NCBI GenBank assembly: GCA_041648665.1
Contig: JBAZOP010000024.1
Location: forward strand, 1-38,614
Direction: 5' to 3'
Length of the DNA stretch: 38,614 bases
Origin: a bacterium
GTDB taxonomy: Bacteria; UBA10199; 2-02-FULL-44-16; JAAZCA01
The translations under genes were made by a program, and so were the position numbers. Below are positions 1 to 6,396 of the stretch, piece after piece. Position 1 is the stretch's first letter. Each line of letters starts with the position of its first letter. The notes under the pieces are model-generated. The model ran no database searches. It saw nothing but the letters and a program-made list of their open reading frames with translations, and was not told the origin of the DNA.

Positions 1-108
1 GTTGCACAGGTCATTCTTCGCGCCGTCTGTTTCGTGCGTGACACCGGGACCCCACTGGCAGCCGTTGTAGGACTGATCGCTGGAGTCGGTGAGCTTGTAG
101 CAGATCAT
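1..108 (-). CDS. Phage hypothetical protein, N-terminal part, cut by window edge
   Basis: Thirty-six codons are visible and the frame is still open at base 1. The ATG overlaps the stop of the upstream gene as ATGA, so it is translationally coupled in the minus-strand operon. The start (MICYKLTD...) and the YNGCQW motif at about residues 14-19 resemble a widespread phage hypothetical family that begins with a KLT...YNG.QW segment and whose members can end in an Ala-rich region. The frame is compatible with the truncated gene at 38249-38614 if the map is circular. Function unknown. Confidence 0.7.
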   Translation of the reverse strand, partial: MICYKLTDSSDQSYNGCQWGPGVTHETDGAKNDLCN

Positions 109-1586
109 GTGGCCTCCTTGGCGGGCTTGTCGCACGCATCGGCCAACTTGCGAAACGAGTCGGCTGTCGCCTTCCAATCGGTGCCGTCGTCCGGCGCGTT
201 TCCGTACGTGGCGGGATCATCCGAAACAACCGTATGCGGCAGGTCGTGCCCAGCAGCAAGTATGCACGCGCGGCCCTCGATCACGGCGGGGCAGCGGGAG
301 GGCGTGGCGGGGGAGAGGGCGTCTACGGCCTGTGCTAGCGCGATCTTGGCGTCCCAATACTTCCCCGAATGGATGGGACCGCTGAACAATGCGCGCCACT
401 TCCTCGCCTTATCCACAACCGCTCGCAGCTTCGCCAGTTCTGCCTCGTACCAGGCGCGCTGCTTGTGCGCCCTGATCTCGACCGCGCTGATCAGCTCGTC
501 CAGAGTCAACACGGGCTGCGGCCCCCATGCCTCATCCACGACGGTTTGCAGACGGGTGCGGGCCTCCGCAAGCTCGGCGCGGGCAGAGTCGCGCTCACGC
601 ACTTCTTCGCGGCGCAGTGACTCGCGATTGCGAATGCCCGTCTCGATGAGAGCGAGTTTGGAATACAGCGTCATGTCGTTGGGAAGCGTCTCTGGGCTCA
701 GCTCCAGCAACGACACGGCGATGCCATCGAGGAGGGCGTGGACGTCACAAAGCACCTTGTCGATCACCGCCGCTTGACGCTTCGCCTCTTCGAGCTTCAC
801 CGACACATCACCAGTTTGTTTTATTGCGCGTTCGCGGTCTTCCCGGGCCCCCGCAAGAGCCTTCTCCAACTCGCACTTGTACTCGATGTCACGGCGCACC
901 TGAGCCTGCGCGGCTTCCAGCGCGTCCAGGTGCATGAAGTCCTGCATGCGGACGATGGGGCATGCCTCGCGCGCCTCCGAAAGCTGGGATTCGAGGGTCG
1001 CGCACCGCTTCTCCGCAGCCTCGGCGCGGGCGGTGGCGGCTGCAAGAGCGCGCTCCAGTTCCGTCCTCTTTGCCGCGTAGTCTGCCGCTTGCTCGTCCGC
1101 TCCCGGCTGCGAAGGGGAGGGGTGGGTGAATACCGGGACGCAAACGGATCCTTTCGGCTCCGCGTCGATCGCTTGCCAATGCTTCGACACGCCTTTCCTG
1201 GCGCGACAGTCCGCCAAGTAGTCTATTGCATATTGCGACATGTACCCCACCGCCTCCCCGCTCGGCTGCGGGGCGGGGTGCAGGGGCTGGTAGTTGGGGT
1301 GGTGGTCGGCCGGCGGGGCGGATGTCGCCATCTTGTTGGGCTTGATCCTGCCCAGCGACGCCTGTTCAAGTTCGTCGATGCGGGCGTGCAGTTTCGCCAC
1401 CTCGGGCGGCGCTAGCAACTCGGAAAGGATCGTGCGCCATCCGATCATGATCGGGTGCTGCTCGCCAATCTTGCGCAGCAGTGCCGCGAAGTCGTCGGTA
1501 GTCATTCGGCGAACGGGCGACCCGCGTTTGTCGAGCATGTACGGATTCAGTTCGCGTTCATCGGTGATGCTGGGAAGGTCGTTCAT
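105..1586 (-). CDS. Long coiled-coil protein with C-terminal Cys/His motif, function unknown
   Basis: About 493 residues. Four ATG codons in a row (1595 to 1586) follow a GGAGG directly; spacing favours the third or fourth, and I use the fourth. After a short N-terminal segment most of the protein is Ala/Glu/Arg-rich with heptad-like stretches (roughly residues 180-400), so a long helical coiled coil is likely. Near the C-terminus a C-x7-C...GH...H pattern (CPAVIEGRAC followed by AAGHDLPH) resembles small metal-binding motifs common in phage accessory proteins. It ends in the sequence PAKEAT, exactly as does the truncated gene at the right edge. I do not recognise a function; a DNA-associated early protein is one possibility. 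Confidence 0.8.
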   Translation of the reverse strand: MNDLPSITDERELNPYMLDKRGSPVRRMTTDDFAALLRKIGEQHPIMIGWRTILSELLAPPEVAKLHARIDELEQASLGRIKPNKMATSAPPADHHPNYQPLHPAPQPSGEAVGYMSQYAIDYLADCRARKGVSKHWQAIDAEPKGSVCVPVFTHPSPSQPGADEQAADYAAKRTELERALAAATARAEAAEKRCATLESQLSEAREACPIVRMQDFMHLDALEAAQAQVRRDIEYKCELEKALAGAREDRERAIKQTGDVSVKLEEAKRQAAVIDKVLCDVHALLDGIAVSLLELSPETLPNDMTLYSKLALIETGIRNRESLRREEVRERDSARAELAEARTRLQTVVDEAWGPQPVLTLDELISAVEIRAHKQRAWYEAELAKLRAVVDKARKWRALFSGPIHSGKYWDAKIALAQAVDALSPATPSRCPAVIEGRACILAAGHDLPHTVVSDDPATYGNAPDDGTDWKATADSFRKLADACDKPAKEAT

Positions 1587-1606
1587 CATCATCATCCTCC
1601 TTCGGT

Positions 1607-1640
1607 GCCCGGCTGGCCTGCTACGATGTACCAGCCGGGC
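1607..1640 (-). promoter_or_regulatory. Perfect 10-bp inverted repeat (hairpin) before the coiled-coil gene
   Basis: GCCCGGCTGG at 1607-1616 is matched perfectly by CCAGCCGGGC at 1631-1640, with a 14-nt loop. It lies in the 63-bp gap between the Tad2-like gene and the coiled-coil gene, just upstream of the latter's ribosome binding site. There is no T-tract on the minus strand after it, so it is not a standard intrinsic terminator. RNA processing, attenuation or mRNA stabilisation are the options. Confidence 0.6.
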
Positions 1641-1649
1641 CACGGATCA

Positions 1650-1892
1650 TCAGACGGTTCCCCAGTCCTCCGCCAGCACATCGGTCTGCGAGGCAAGCCA
1701 CGGCACGAGCATCCCCTGCGCGTCCTTCATCACGATGCACGGTCGCGCAATCATGCCGCTCGTCTCCGGGTGCGGAAGGCTCGGCGCAAAGCAGATGACG
1801 AGCCACATCCCCCTGCCGTTCCAGCCATCGCGCGCCACCTTCGCGCCCTCCTTCAACTGCATCAACGCCCATCCAAAATCACAAGGTCCCAT
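1650..1892 (-). CDS. tad2: Tad2-like anti-Thoeris protein (DUF2829 family)
   Basis: Eighty residues. A longer frame exists, but the ATG at 1892 is preceded by AAGGAAA at proper spacing and begins exactly where family members begin. Family hallmarks are visible in order: FGWALMQLKEG at residues 6-16, the RDGWNGRGMWL block at about 21-31, then MKDAQG, VPWLASQTD and LAEDW at the C-terminus. DUF2829 proteins include Tad2, a small oligomeric cytoplasmic protein that sequesters the cyclic ADP-ribose signal made by the Thoeris TIR protein and so blocks that defence. The ligand-binding role here is inferred from family membership. It sits in the early minus operon, where a counter-defence gene would be expected to act. 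Confidence 0.85.
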   Translation of the reverse strand: MGPCDFGWALMQLKEGAKVARDGWNGRGMWLVICFAPSLPHPETSGMIARPCIVMKDAQGMLVPWLASQTDVLAEDWGTV

Positions 1893-1912
1893 ATCGATTT
1901 CCTTTCTCGCTA

Positions 1913-2023
1913 TCAGCGGTGCCCAGTCGTGGGTCCGGGACACGTCGCGCCCACGCTCGGCATGGGCACGGGGCAGGCGGGGCACAAGACGCTCGTGCCC
2001 CTTGTGGTTTCACTGACGCGCAC
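1913..2023 (-). CDS. Possible small Cys-containing protein (36 aa)
   Basis: Among the frames in the gap between the Tad2-like gene and the gene at 2096-2506, this one has the most coding-like third positions. From a GTG it encodes 36 residues including a CPAC motif (residues 14-17) and a third Cys. The start is uncertain: the GGAG upstream is too close, and a TTG seven codons earlier is an alternative. A competing frame begins with a GTG at 2010 behind a perfect GGAGGT but has atypical codons. Function unknown. Confidence 0.35.
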   Translation of the reverse strand: MRVSETTRGTSVLCPACPVPMPSVGATCPGPTTGHR

Positions 2024-2095
2024 CTCCGGGTAGCTGAGAGGCAACGGCTACACCGCAGAGGGGGAGGAACGGCGTAGCGGCGTTGGGATGCATGG

Positions 2096-2506
2096 TCAGC
2101 CTTCCTCGCCGGGCTCGCGGGCGGCCGGCTCGGGTTCGGGCGGAAGTTCATCCTCCACCACAACCCCGTCGCTATCGTGTTTGACGGCGTCCGGGCTGCC
2201 CTTGATGCGGATGCAGTCCACCATCTTGCCTCCCATGCGATCGCGGGTAGGGAACATCGTGATCCGCTTGCCGGTCCAGTTGTCCGTTTCGGGTCCGAGC
2301 AGTTCCGCGATCGCCATCGCATTGGTCTTGTTCATCACCAGCATCTTCTTGGCGTCCGAGAACGTGATCACCGGCTTGGTTTCGTGCTTGCCGCCGCGCA
2401 TCTGCAGCTCGTCCATCGCGACGCTGGCGATCGTATTGGTGACGGACTTTCCGCCGAAGTCTGCGGCCTTTAAATAGCGGCTTGGGAACATCAGTTCTAC
2501 GCGCAT
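2096..2506 (-). CDS. Conserved phage protein of unknown function beside the exonuclease
   Basis: 136 residues; the ATG follows AGGAGG with good spacing. The layout matches a protein family I have often seen in phages and prophages: an N-terminal YLKAADFGGKSVT segment (about 9-21), a KPVITFSDAKKMLVMNKTNA region, then the ETDNWTGKRITMFPT block. The last 25 residues are acidic and Pro/Glu-rich. No enzymatic motif is visible. Its position directly after a recombination-type exonuclease and the HNH gene suggests a role with DNA, perhaps as a partner in recombination or single-strand binding, but that is inference only. Confidence 0.8.
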   Translation of the reverse strand: MRVELMFPSRYLKAADFGGKSVTNTIASVAMDELQMRGGKHETKPVITFSDAKKMLVMNKTNAMAIAELLGPETDNWTGKRITMFPTRDRMGGKMVDCIRIKGSPDAVKHDSDGVVVEDELPPEPEPAAREPGEEG

Positions 2507-2976
2507 GTGTGCCTCCTATATCGGTTTCCGCGAATCGCCCCAGCGGGTATCGAGAGCGTGTCTTCTACGCTCCACCCAAGGGCATTGAGCCGGCGCTGAG
2601 CCGTGTTGTAGGACAGTCCAAGGATCTCGCACGCCTCGCGCAGGCACACGATCCTTCCGCCCATGTCGATGTGCATGGTGTTTCGCTTGTTTCGCGCCTG
2701 CTCAAGCGATGTGGCCCACCTGCAGTTACCGGGCTCGTAGTTCCCGTCGTTGTCGATGCGATCGATTGAGTGCAGCGGGGATGGTTTCCTTCCCATGTCG
2801 GCAAGGAAGTTCTCGTAGCTGCGCCACCTGTCGCACACTCCGATCCCTCTTGCCCCATAGCACTTGTGCTTTGGGAAGTTCGGGTTTGTGCATCTGGACA
2901 GCATGACCGCCCACGTCCTGTATTCTGGGGTGGTTCTGCCGCCCACGGTGTCCCTGTGGGTGAAATGGCCTCTCAC
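2497..2976 (-). CDS. HNH-like (His-Me finger) homing-type endonuclease
   Basis: 159 residues from a GTG that overlaps the exonuclease stop (GTGA) and has a GGAAGGGGGG upstream. Residues 17-60 (TPEYRTW...CYGARGIGVCDRW...FLADMG) and 69-100 (HSIDRIDNDG, then GNCRWAT, EQARNKRNT) match a common phage nuclease family, with His69 and the Asn-Cys-Arg-Trp block as likely metal/active-site region. Residues 107-145 (REACEILGLSYNTAQRRL, then GWSVEDTL) form a helix-turn-helix modular DNA-binding tail. The gene ends 10 bp inside the next one. Such free-standing genes often behave as selfish elements inserted between phage genes. Confidence 0.8.
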   Translation of the reverse strand: MRGHFTHRDTVGGRTTPEYRTWAVMLSRCTNPNFPKHKCYGARGIGVCDRWRSYENFLADMGRKPSPLHSIDRIDNDGNYEPGNCRWATSLEQARNKRNTMHIDMGGRIVCLREACEILGLSYNTAQRRLNALGWSVEDTLSIPAGAIRGNRYRRHTCA

Positions 2977-3932
2977 AGTGCCACCCCCCTTCCGCCGATT
3001 ATCAGCGAAACTTCATCCGTGGACCCGTCTTCCTTCACGGCCCACGCTGGCAGCTCCATTTGAAGTTCACTCGGCGCAACCCCGGGCCAGCAGCCCGACG
3101 CGCGACACTCGACAACGCGCGCCAGCCAACCGCGGTACAGGTCACGCCCCGCCGAGAGCACCTCGGTTGTCGCGGTGTACACGGCCACGTCGTAGGGCGC
3201 GGACTGCTCGACGTAGATCCAGCAGAACCCGTGCGGGCCGTGGCCCATCGCCTCCAGCCCGTCGCAGTAGAAGGCCGCCTGCGCGTGGTACGCAAGCGCG
3301 ACCAGGCCGCGTTGGACGGCCCGGGGCGAGATGTCGCGGGTGGTCTTGAGGTCCACCACATCCGCGGACGGCGCGATCCAGTCCGCGCGGCCCTTGCACA
3401 GAAGGCCGGTATCCCGATCCGTCCAGCGCAGGGTTTGCTCGGCCTTGCCCGACCGCAGGTAGCGGGACGCAACGGGATGGGCCTGGACCGCGGCGGCAAC
3501 GGCTTCGGCGGCTTCCCAGTCTTCGGGGGCGCGGATCAGTTCCTTGCCGACGTTGGCTGCGAGGAACGCTTCCCATTCCTTGCCCGCCCGCCGGCCACCG
3601 TCCCACACAACCCAGTGCGCGTCGATCGTGTCGGGCTCGAACACCATGGCGTGCATCAGCCTGCCTAGACGCATGCTGTCCGTATCGGGGCGGGGGCAGG
3701 ACAGGGCGTGCTGGTAGTGCCTGGGGCTGACGGCCATGGACTTGAGCGTCGAGATGTTGACGGCGTCGACCGAGTCGTACTCGGCACGGGTCAAGTCTTC
3801 GATCGCCGCAAGCACCCTGGACCTTGCGGGCTCGGCCACAAGCGCGGCCACGGCGCCCCGGTCCCGCACCGGATCGTCGGTGATGATGCCCGCTTCGGTG
3901 CAGGCGGCAACGGCGGCCTCACGCGGCGTCAT
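2973..3932 (-). CDS. RecB-family PD-(D/E)XK exonuclease (phage recombination type)
   Basis: 319 residues from the ATG at 3932, which overlaps the upstream stop (ATGA) and has GAGGAGG ahead of it. The open frame extends further upstream but only as an antisense shadow of the Ala-rich gene. Motifs typical of RecB-like phage exonucleases are visible: G-x2-x-H at 90-94 (GRLMH), catalytic Asp184 in KGRADWI, D-x-K at 194-196 in DVVDLKT, and the YHAQ glutamine motif at 215-218. Such enzymes resect duplex DNA 5'-3' and usually work with an annealing protein. No RecT or Erf is recognisable nearby; the gene at 2096-2506 is the most plausible local partner. Confidence 0.85.
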   Translation of the reverse strand: MTPREAAVAACTEAGIITDDPVRDRGAVAALVAEPARSRVLAAIEDLTRAEYDSVDAVNISTLKSMAVSPRHYQHALSCPRPDTDSMRLGRLMHAMVFEPDTIDAHWVVWDGGRRAGKEWEAFLAANVGKELIRAPEDWEAAEAVAAAVQAHPVASRYLRSGKAEQTLRWTDRDTGLLCKGRADWIAPSADVVDLKTTRDISPRAVQRGLVALAYHAQAAFYCDGLEAMGHGPHGFCWIYVEQSAPYDVAVYTATTEVLSAGRDLYRGWLARVVECRASGCWPGVAPSELQMELPAWAVKEDGSTDEVSLIIGGRGVAL

Positions 3933-4576
3933 GGTGCCCTCCTCTTCGCAATTGCATCCTCGATGGCCTTCAGCGGAACGTGCTGAAGCACCAGTTCCGC
4001 GCAGCGCGCGAGCGCTTCGGCTCGCGCTGCGCTCCGCTGCGGAGAGCCGCGGGCGGCGGCGTAGGCGGCGTAGGCGGCGGCGCTGGCAGCGTTGGCGGCG
4101 GCGGCGGCGGCGTAGGCGGCGTAGGCGGCGGCGCTGGCAGCGTTGGCGGCGGCGTCGGCGGCGCTGGCGGCGTAGTAGGCGGCGCTGGCGGCGGCGCTGG
4201 CGGCGGCGTCGGCGGCGCTGGCGGCGTAGTAGGCGGCGGCGTTGGCGGCGGCGGCGGCCTTCCGCACATCTTCCGGCGCTACGCCGGCATCGCCGCGGCA
4301 CCATGCCTCCGCGGTTTCGATCGCCTTCAGGGGCCGCGTCTCGCCGGCCTTGACGTATTGGAGCGCGGTTCGCGCGCATTGGCACGCAGCGAACACAAGC
4401 ACCTTGCGATCGACACCCAGCCGACCCGCCAGCCACAAGATCCATTCGGCGCGCTTGCAGCCGTGGTAGGCGCAGCGCAGCGACTTGCGCCCCACCCATT
4501 CGCGGGCTTCGTGGCACGCGTGAACATCAATCAGCAGCGATCGAAACGATTGACCTTTGGTTACCTTGATTTTCAT
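3929..4576 (-). CDS. Ala-rich repeat protein with conserved Cys-containing N-terminus
   Basis: 215 residues; ATG overlaps the preceding stop as ATGA, with GAGG eight bases upstream. The N-terminal 95 residues form a globular region (VHACHEAREWVGR, CAYHGCKRAEWILWLAGRLG, then CACARTAL-like CQCARTAL and a RPLKAIETAEAW segment). This resembles phage proteins related to an immunity-protein-like family with many A-x-x-A helices. Residues about 105-180 are nearly pure Ala with Tyr, Ser, Asp or Asn at regular spacing (AAY, AAS, AAD units), encoded by a GCC/GCG triplet tract. A conserved-looking tail (ARCAELVLQHVPLKAIEDAI) follows. Function unknown; the tract is probably a long helix whose length varies by slippage. 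Confidence 0.8.
   Translation of the reverse strand: MKIKVTKGQSFRSLLIDVHACHEAREWVGRKSLRCAYHGCKRAEWILWLAGRLGVDRKVLVFAACQCARTALQYVKAGETRPLKAIETAEAWCRGDAGVAPEDVRKAAAAANAAAYYAASAADAAASAAASAAYYAASAADAAANAASAAAYAAYAAAAAANAASAAAYAAYAAARGSPQRSAARAEALARCAELVLQHVPLKAIEDAIAKRRAP
4051..4259. repeat. GGC-type triplet tract encoding the Ala-rich segment
   Basis: A low-complexity run of GGC triplets with interspersed GTA, GCT, GTT and GTC (plus-strand reading) covers about 210 bp. Within it, a unit beginning GTAGGCGGCGTAGG is repeated with a 51-bp period (starting at 4061 and 4112). Read on the minus strand it encodes Ala with periodic Tyr/Ser/Asn/Asp. A second tract of the same composition lies at 38315-38536. 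Such tracts are prone to replication slippage. Confidence 0.85.
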
Positions 4577-4788
4577 TCCGCAGCCTCGCATTCAGGCATC
4601 GGCCCGTCGTATTCAGGCTCAGGCGCAGGCTCGCGGTCCTCATCCTCGGCCGGGTCGTCCACCCAGCCGCAGTCCTCCATGTGGCCGCGGACGGGCCGGA
4701 GCGTGCAGATGCACGGGTGGCTGACGTTGTCCGCGTCGCGGTACGTACCGGAGCCTTCACACATGTAGCAGTCCCGGTTGTCTTTCAC
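4573..4788 (-). CDS. Small zinc-finger-like acidic protein
   Basis: 71 residues from a GTG overlapping the upstream stop (GTGA), with GGAGGTGGAG before it. Cys pairs CYMC (residues 7-10) and CIC (26-28) surround a GSGTYRD segment, reminiscent of half a DnaJ-type zinc-binding module (CxxCxGxG). The second half is strongly acidic (DDPAEDEDREP). A small metal-binding early protein is likely; its partner is unknown. Confidence 0.7.
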   Translation of the reverse strand: MKDNRDCYMCEGSGTYRDADNVSHPCICTLRPVRGHMEDCGWVDDPAEDEDREPAPEPEYDGPMPECEAAE

Positions 4789-4967
4789 GGCTCCACCTCC
4801 TGCGTGTGTTCATCGACCACGCGCGGCTGCAGCATGTCGAGCAGCTCGGTGAGGCGCTTCGCGACCTCCCACGCCGCGCTGCCACCAGTGCCCTGGCCGT
4901 GCGCAATCTCCAGGTCATCACGGGCGGCACGTACGGCACGCTCTACCTGCTCCCAGGGGCGGGTCAT
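4785..4967 (-). CDS. Small helical protein, unknown
   Basis: Sixty residues from an ATG that overlaps the stop of the 45-aa gene upstream (ATGA); a longer frame upstream is only a shadow of that gene. The sequence (WEQVERAVRAARDDLEIA, then EVAKRLTELLDMLQP) is amphipathic helical throughout with no recognised motif. Tight coupling on both sides supports it as a real operon member. Confidence 0.7.
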   Translation of the reverse strand: MTRPWEQVERAVRAARDDLEIAHGQGTGGSAAWEVAKRLTELLDMLQPRVVDEHTQEVEP

Positions 4968-5101
4968 GATGCCACCAACCCGATCCGGTGCTGCCGAGCG
5001 CTCTCCCGGGTGATCTGCTGCTGGAGCTGCTGCAGGGTGCGGCGGCTGTCGTGTGCCGCTAGGATGCGGATTGCGGCGGGCGTGAGGCGGTAGCGCTGCA
5101 T
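4964..5101 (-). CDS. First gene of the early minus operon, 45-aa basic protein
   Basis: Forty-five residues, starting ATG at 5101 behind GGAGGATCCC. It is rich in Arg and Gln (RRTLQQLQQQITRES), with an N-terminal YRLTPAAIRILAAH segment that could form a short helix-turn-helix. The downstream gene starts inside its stop codon. It is the gene closest to the predicted early promoter, so it would be among the first made after infection. Function unknown; a small DNA-binding or takeover peptide is possible. Confidence 0.7.
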   Translation of the reverse strand: MQRYRLTPAAIRILAAHDSRRTLQQLQQQITRESARQHRIGLVAS

Positions 5102-5124
5102 GGGATCCTCCTTGTGATGATCCC

Positions 5125-5153
5125 CTTGTAACCCGCGTGACCCGCGGGGTCAA
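5125..5153 (-). promoter_or_regulatory. Predicted early promoter with overlapping palindromic operator
   Basis: On the minus strand there is TTGACC (5148-5153), a 17-bp spacer and TACAAG (5125-5130), a good sigma70-type match placed about 24 bp before the first operon gene. A perfect inverted repeat, TGACCC-GCG-GGGTCA at 5138-5152, overlaps the -35 and spacer. A related direct half-site (TAACCCGCG) precedes it at 5129-5137. A repressor bound here would block the promoter; the adjacent divergent regulator gene (5223-5492) is the obvious candidate. The rest of 5154-5222 is A/T-tract DNA without a convincing plus-strand promoter. Confidence 0.7.
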
Positions 5154-5222
5154 GCAAAAAAAAGTTACCGCATTGACTTTTTTTGGTTGCGCTCACGGGT
5201 AGCAGGGGATACGGTCAGGGGC

Positions 5223-5492
5223 ATGGTAACCTCGTCGCGCGGTCGGGCGCTCCTGACCGCCTACCTGCAGGAGCATCGTCTCAGAAAAGTCGCCGTTGCG
5301 CGGGCCATCGGCACGAGTCACGTGGCTGTCCTCTACTATCTGACTGGCGCGAAGCGCCCAGATGCGTCCCGACGCGCGGCCATTGAGCGGTGGACCGGCG
5401 GCGCGGTCCCCGCTGAGTCGTGGCTCACCGAGGAGGAGCAAGCCGCACTCGCGGCCGTCCAACCCCGAGAAAAAACGGGGACAGACGCATGA
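5223..5492 (+). CDS. Cro/CI-like helix-turn-helix transcriptional regulator
   Basis: 89 residues from the ATG at 5223 with AGGGG upstream; a TTG start 12 codons earlier is possible but less likely. Residues about 18-50 (LRKVAVARAIGTSHVAVLYYLTG) form a lambda-repressor-type helix-turn-helix, followed by KRPDASRRAAIERWTGG and a VPAESW segment often seen after such domains in small phage regulators. It is divergent from the early minus operon across a control region containing a palindrome, so autoregulation and repression of that operon are likely. No C-terminal peptidase domain is present. Confidence 0.8.
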   Translation: MVTSSRGRALLTAYLQEHRLRKVAVARAIGTSHVAVLYYLTGAKRPDASRRAAIERWTGGAVPAESWLTEEEQAALAAVQPREKTGTDA

Positions 5493-5803
5493 AGCCCGGG
5501 CTGCGAATGCCACACCTCCGCCACTGCCCCGCGTGTGACCGCTGGCGCCGCCTGTCGGCCTACGACGGCTCCCAGCGAACCTGCAGGGAGTGCCGTCGCT
5601 CCCAGATCATGCGTGCCACCGTAGCGCGCGAGGCCCTGTCCCTGGCCCGTCGCAGCGGCAAGCCCTGCCCAGCGTGTTGCGGCCTGTCCTGGCGCGTGAA
5701 GGGCCCGCGGTGCAGGGCGTGTGGCCTGCTGTACGCCGAAGAGGCGCCGCAGATGGTGGAGTTCCGACACGACTCGGCCTTGGCGGCGGCGGTGGAGGAA
5801 TAG
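5489..5803 (+). CDS. Zinc-ribbon protein with two pairs of Cys motifs
   Basis: 104 residues; ATG overlaps the regulator stop (ATGA). Four CxxC-like motifs are visible in order: CPACDRW (about 9-15), CRECRR (about 32-37), CPACC (about 56-60) and CRACG (about 71-75), enough for two zinc sites. The protein is very basic in its first half. Nucleic-acid binding is likely. It is part of the rightward early operon with the regulator. Confidence 0.75.
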   Translation: MKPGLRMPHLRHCPACDRWRRLSAYDGSQRTCRECRRSQIMRATVAREALSLARRSGKPCPACCGLSWRVKGPRCRACGLLYAEEAPQMVEFRHDSALAAAVEE

Positions 5804-6000
5804 TGAGCGACCTCCCCGGCCCCCTGGACCCTCACCGCGGCGGGTGCGCGGACGGTTGGACGTCGTGCAGCAACTGCCCGGTCATCCTGTGCGAGTACAA
5901 CACGCAGGGCGAGAACTACCGCAAGGGGCGGCGGAAGATGAAGCAGATCGAGCTTCCCATATCCGAATCTGGACAGGAGTCTCAACGTGACGGAGACTGA
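5803..6000 (+). CDS. Small Cys-rich protein (65 aa)
   Basis: Starts with GTG, its G shared with the preceding TAG. Residues 15-32 carry four Cys (C-x6-C-x2-C-x5-C, in TSCSNCPVILC), a likely zinc site, followed by a basic stretch (RKGRRKMK). The 3' end overlaps the VRR-NUC gene by 14 bp. Function unknown; it may bind nucleic acid or assist the nuclease. Confidence 0.7.
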   Translation: MSDLPGPLDPHRGGCADGWTSCSNCPVILCEYNTQGENYRKGRRKMKQIELPISESGQESQRDGD

Positions 6001-6322
6001 GATAAGCCGCACCGTGCTCGACGTGCTCAGGCTCGCGTTCCCCCCACCCGGTGCGTGGTGGCACCGGAACAACACGGGCAAGGTGAAGCGCAAGGGCGGC
6101 TGTTTCGTCGTGTACGGCCTTGGAAACGGAGGGCCGGACATCGTCGGCTGTGTCGATGGCCGATGGGTAGCCGTTGAGGTGAAGGTCCCCGGCAAGTGGC
6201 AGGAGCCTGACCAGCAGGCGTGGCAGGTGCAGCACGAACTATCCGGCGGCGTATACGTGCTGGCACACGACGCGAGGGAAGCGATTGATGGAGTCAAGCG
6301 AGGGCTGGAGGTGGCGGCGTGA
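5987..6322 (+). CDS. VRR-NUC domain nuclease
   Basis: 111 residues from GTG with AGGAG seven bases upstream. The whole protein is a stand-alone VRR-NUC (PD-(D/E)XK) domain: GNGGPD at 46-51 with catalytic Asp51, EVK at 64-66 in WVAVEVKVP, and the Gln-rich QEPDQQAWQ segment that completes the fold. Such phage proteins are structure-selective or nicking nucleases active in replication, recombination or packaging. Its gene lies just upstream of the pentamer-repeat array and replication gene, consistent with a role in DNA metabolism. Confidence 0.88.
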   Translation: MTETEISRTVLDVLRLAFPPPGAWWHRNNTGKVKRKGGCFVVYGLGNGGPDIVGCVDGRWVAVEVKVPGKWQEPDQQAWQVQHELSGGVYVLAHDAREAIDGVKRGLEVAA

Positions 6323-6396
6323 GCGCGACTCATGCACCCGAGCGCGGGTTAGGATGCATGCGCCGCAACCATGCGGAGAAAGCAGTAGCAGAATGA
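6319..6396 (+). CDS. Possible 25-aa coupling peptide
   Basis: A GTG overlapping the VRR-NUC stop (GTGA), preceded by GGAGGT, opens a 25-codon frame that itself ends in an ATGA overlap with the next gene. It may exist mainly to carry ribosomes across the gap (translational coupling). The peptide is basic with no motif. Confidence 0.45.
   Translation: MSATHAPERGLGCMRRNHAEKAVAE

Noticed and set aside
34..777. Long plus-strand frames over 34-777 and 1294-2016
   Set aside because: They overlap the minus-strand coiled-coil and Tad2-like genes, lack ribosome sites and have shadow-like composition.
3736..4353. Plus-strand Arg-rich frame and Gly/Val-rich frame over the triplet tract
   Set aside because: Both are translations of the GGC repeat in wrong frames (poly-Arg or poly-Gly). 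The Ala frame on the minus strand fits flanking coding sequence and operon overlaps.
5173..5201. Plus-strand promoter TTGACT with a -10 at 5196-5201
   Set aside because: The -35 is good but the hexamer at proper spacing is CGGGTA, a poor -10. The regulator gene needs a promoter nearby but I cannot place it.
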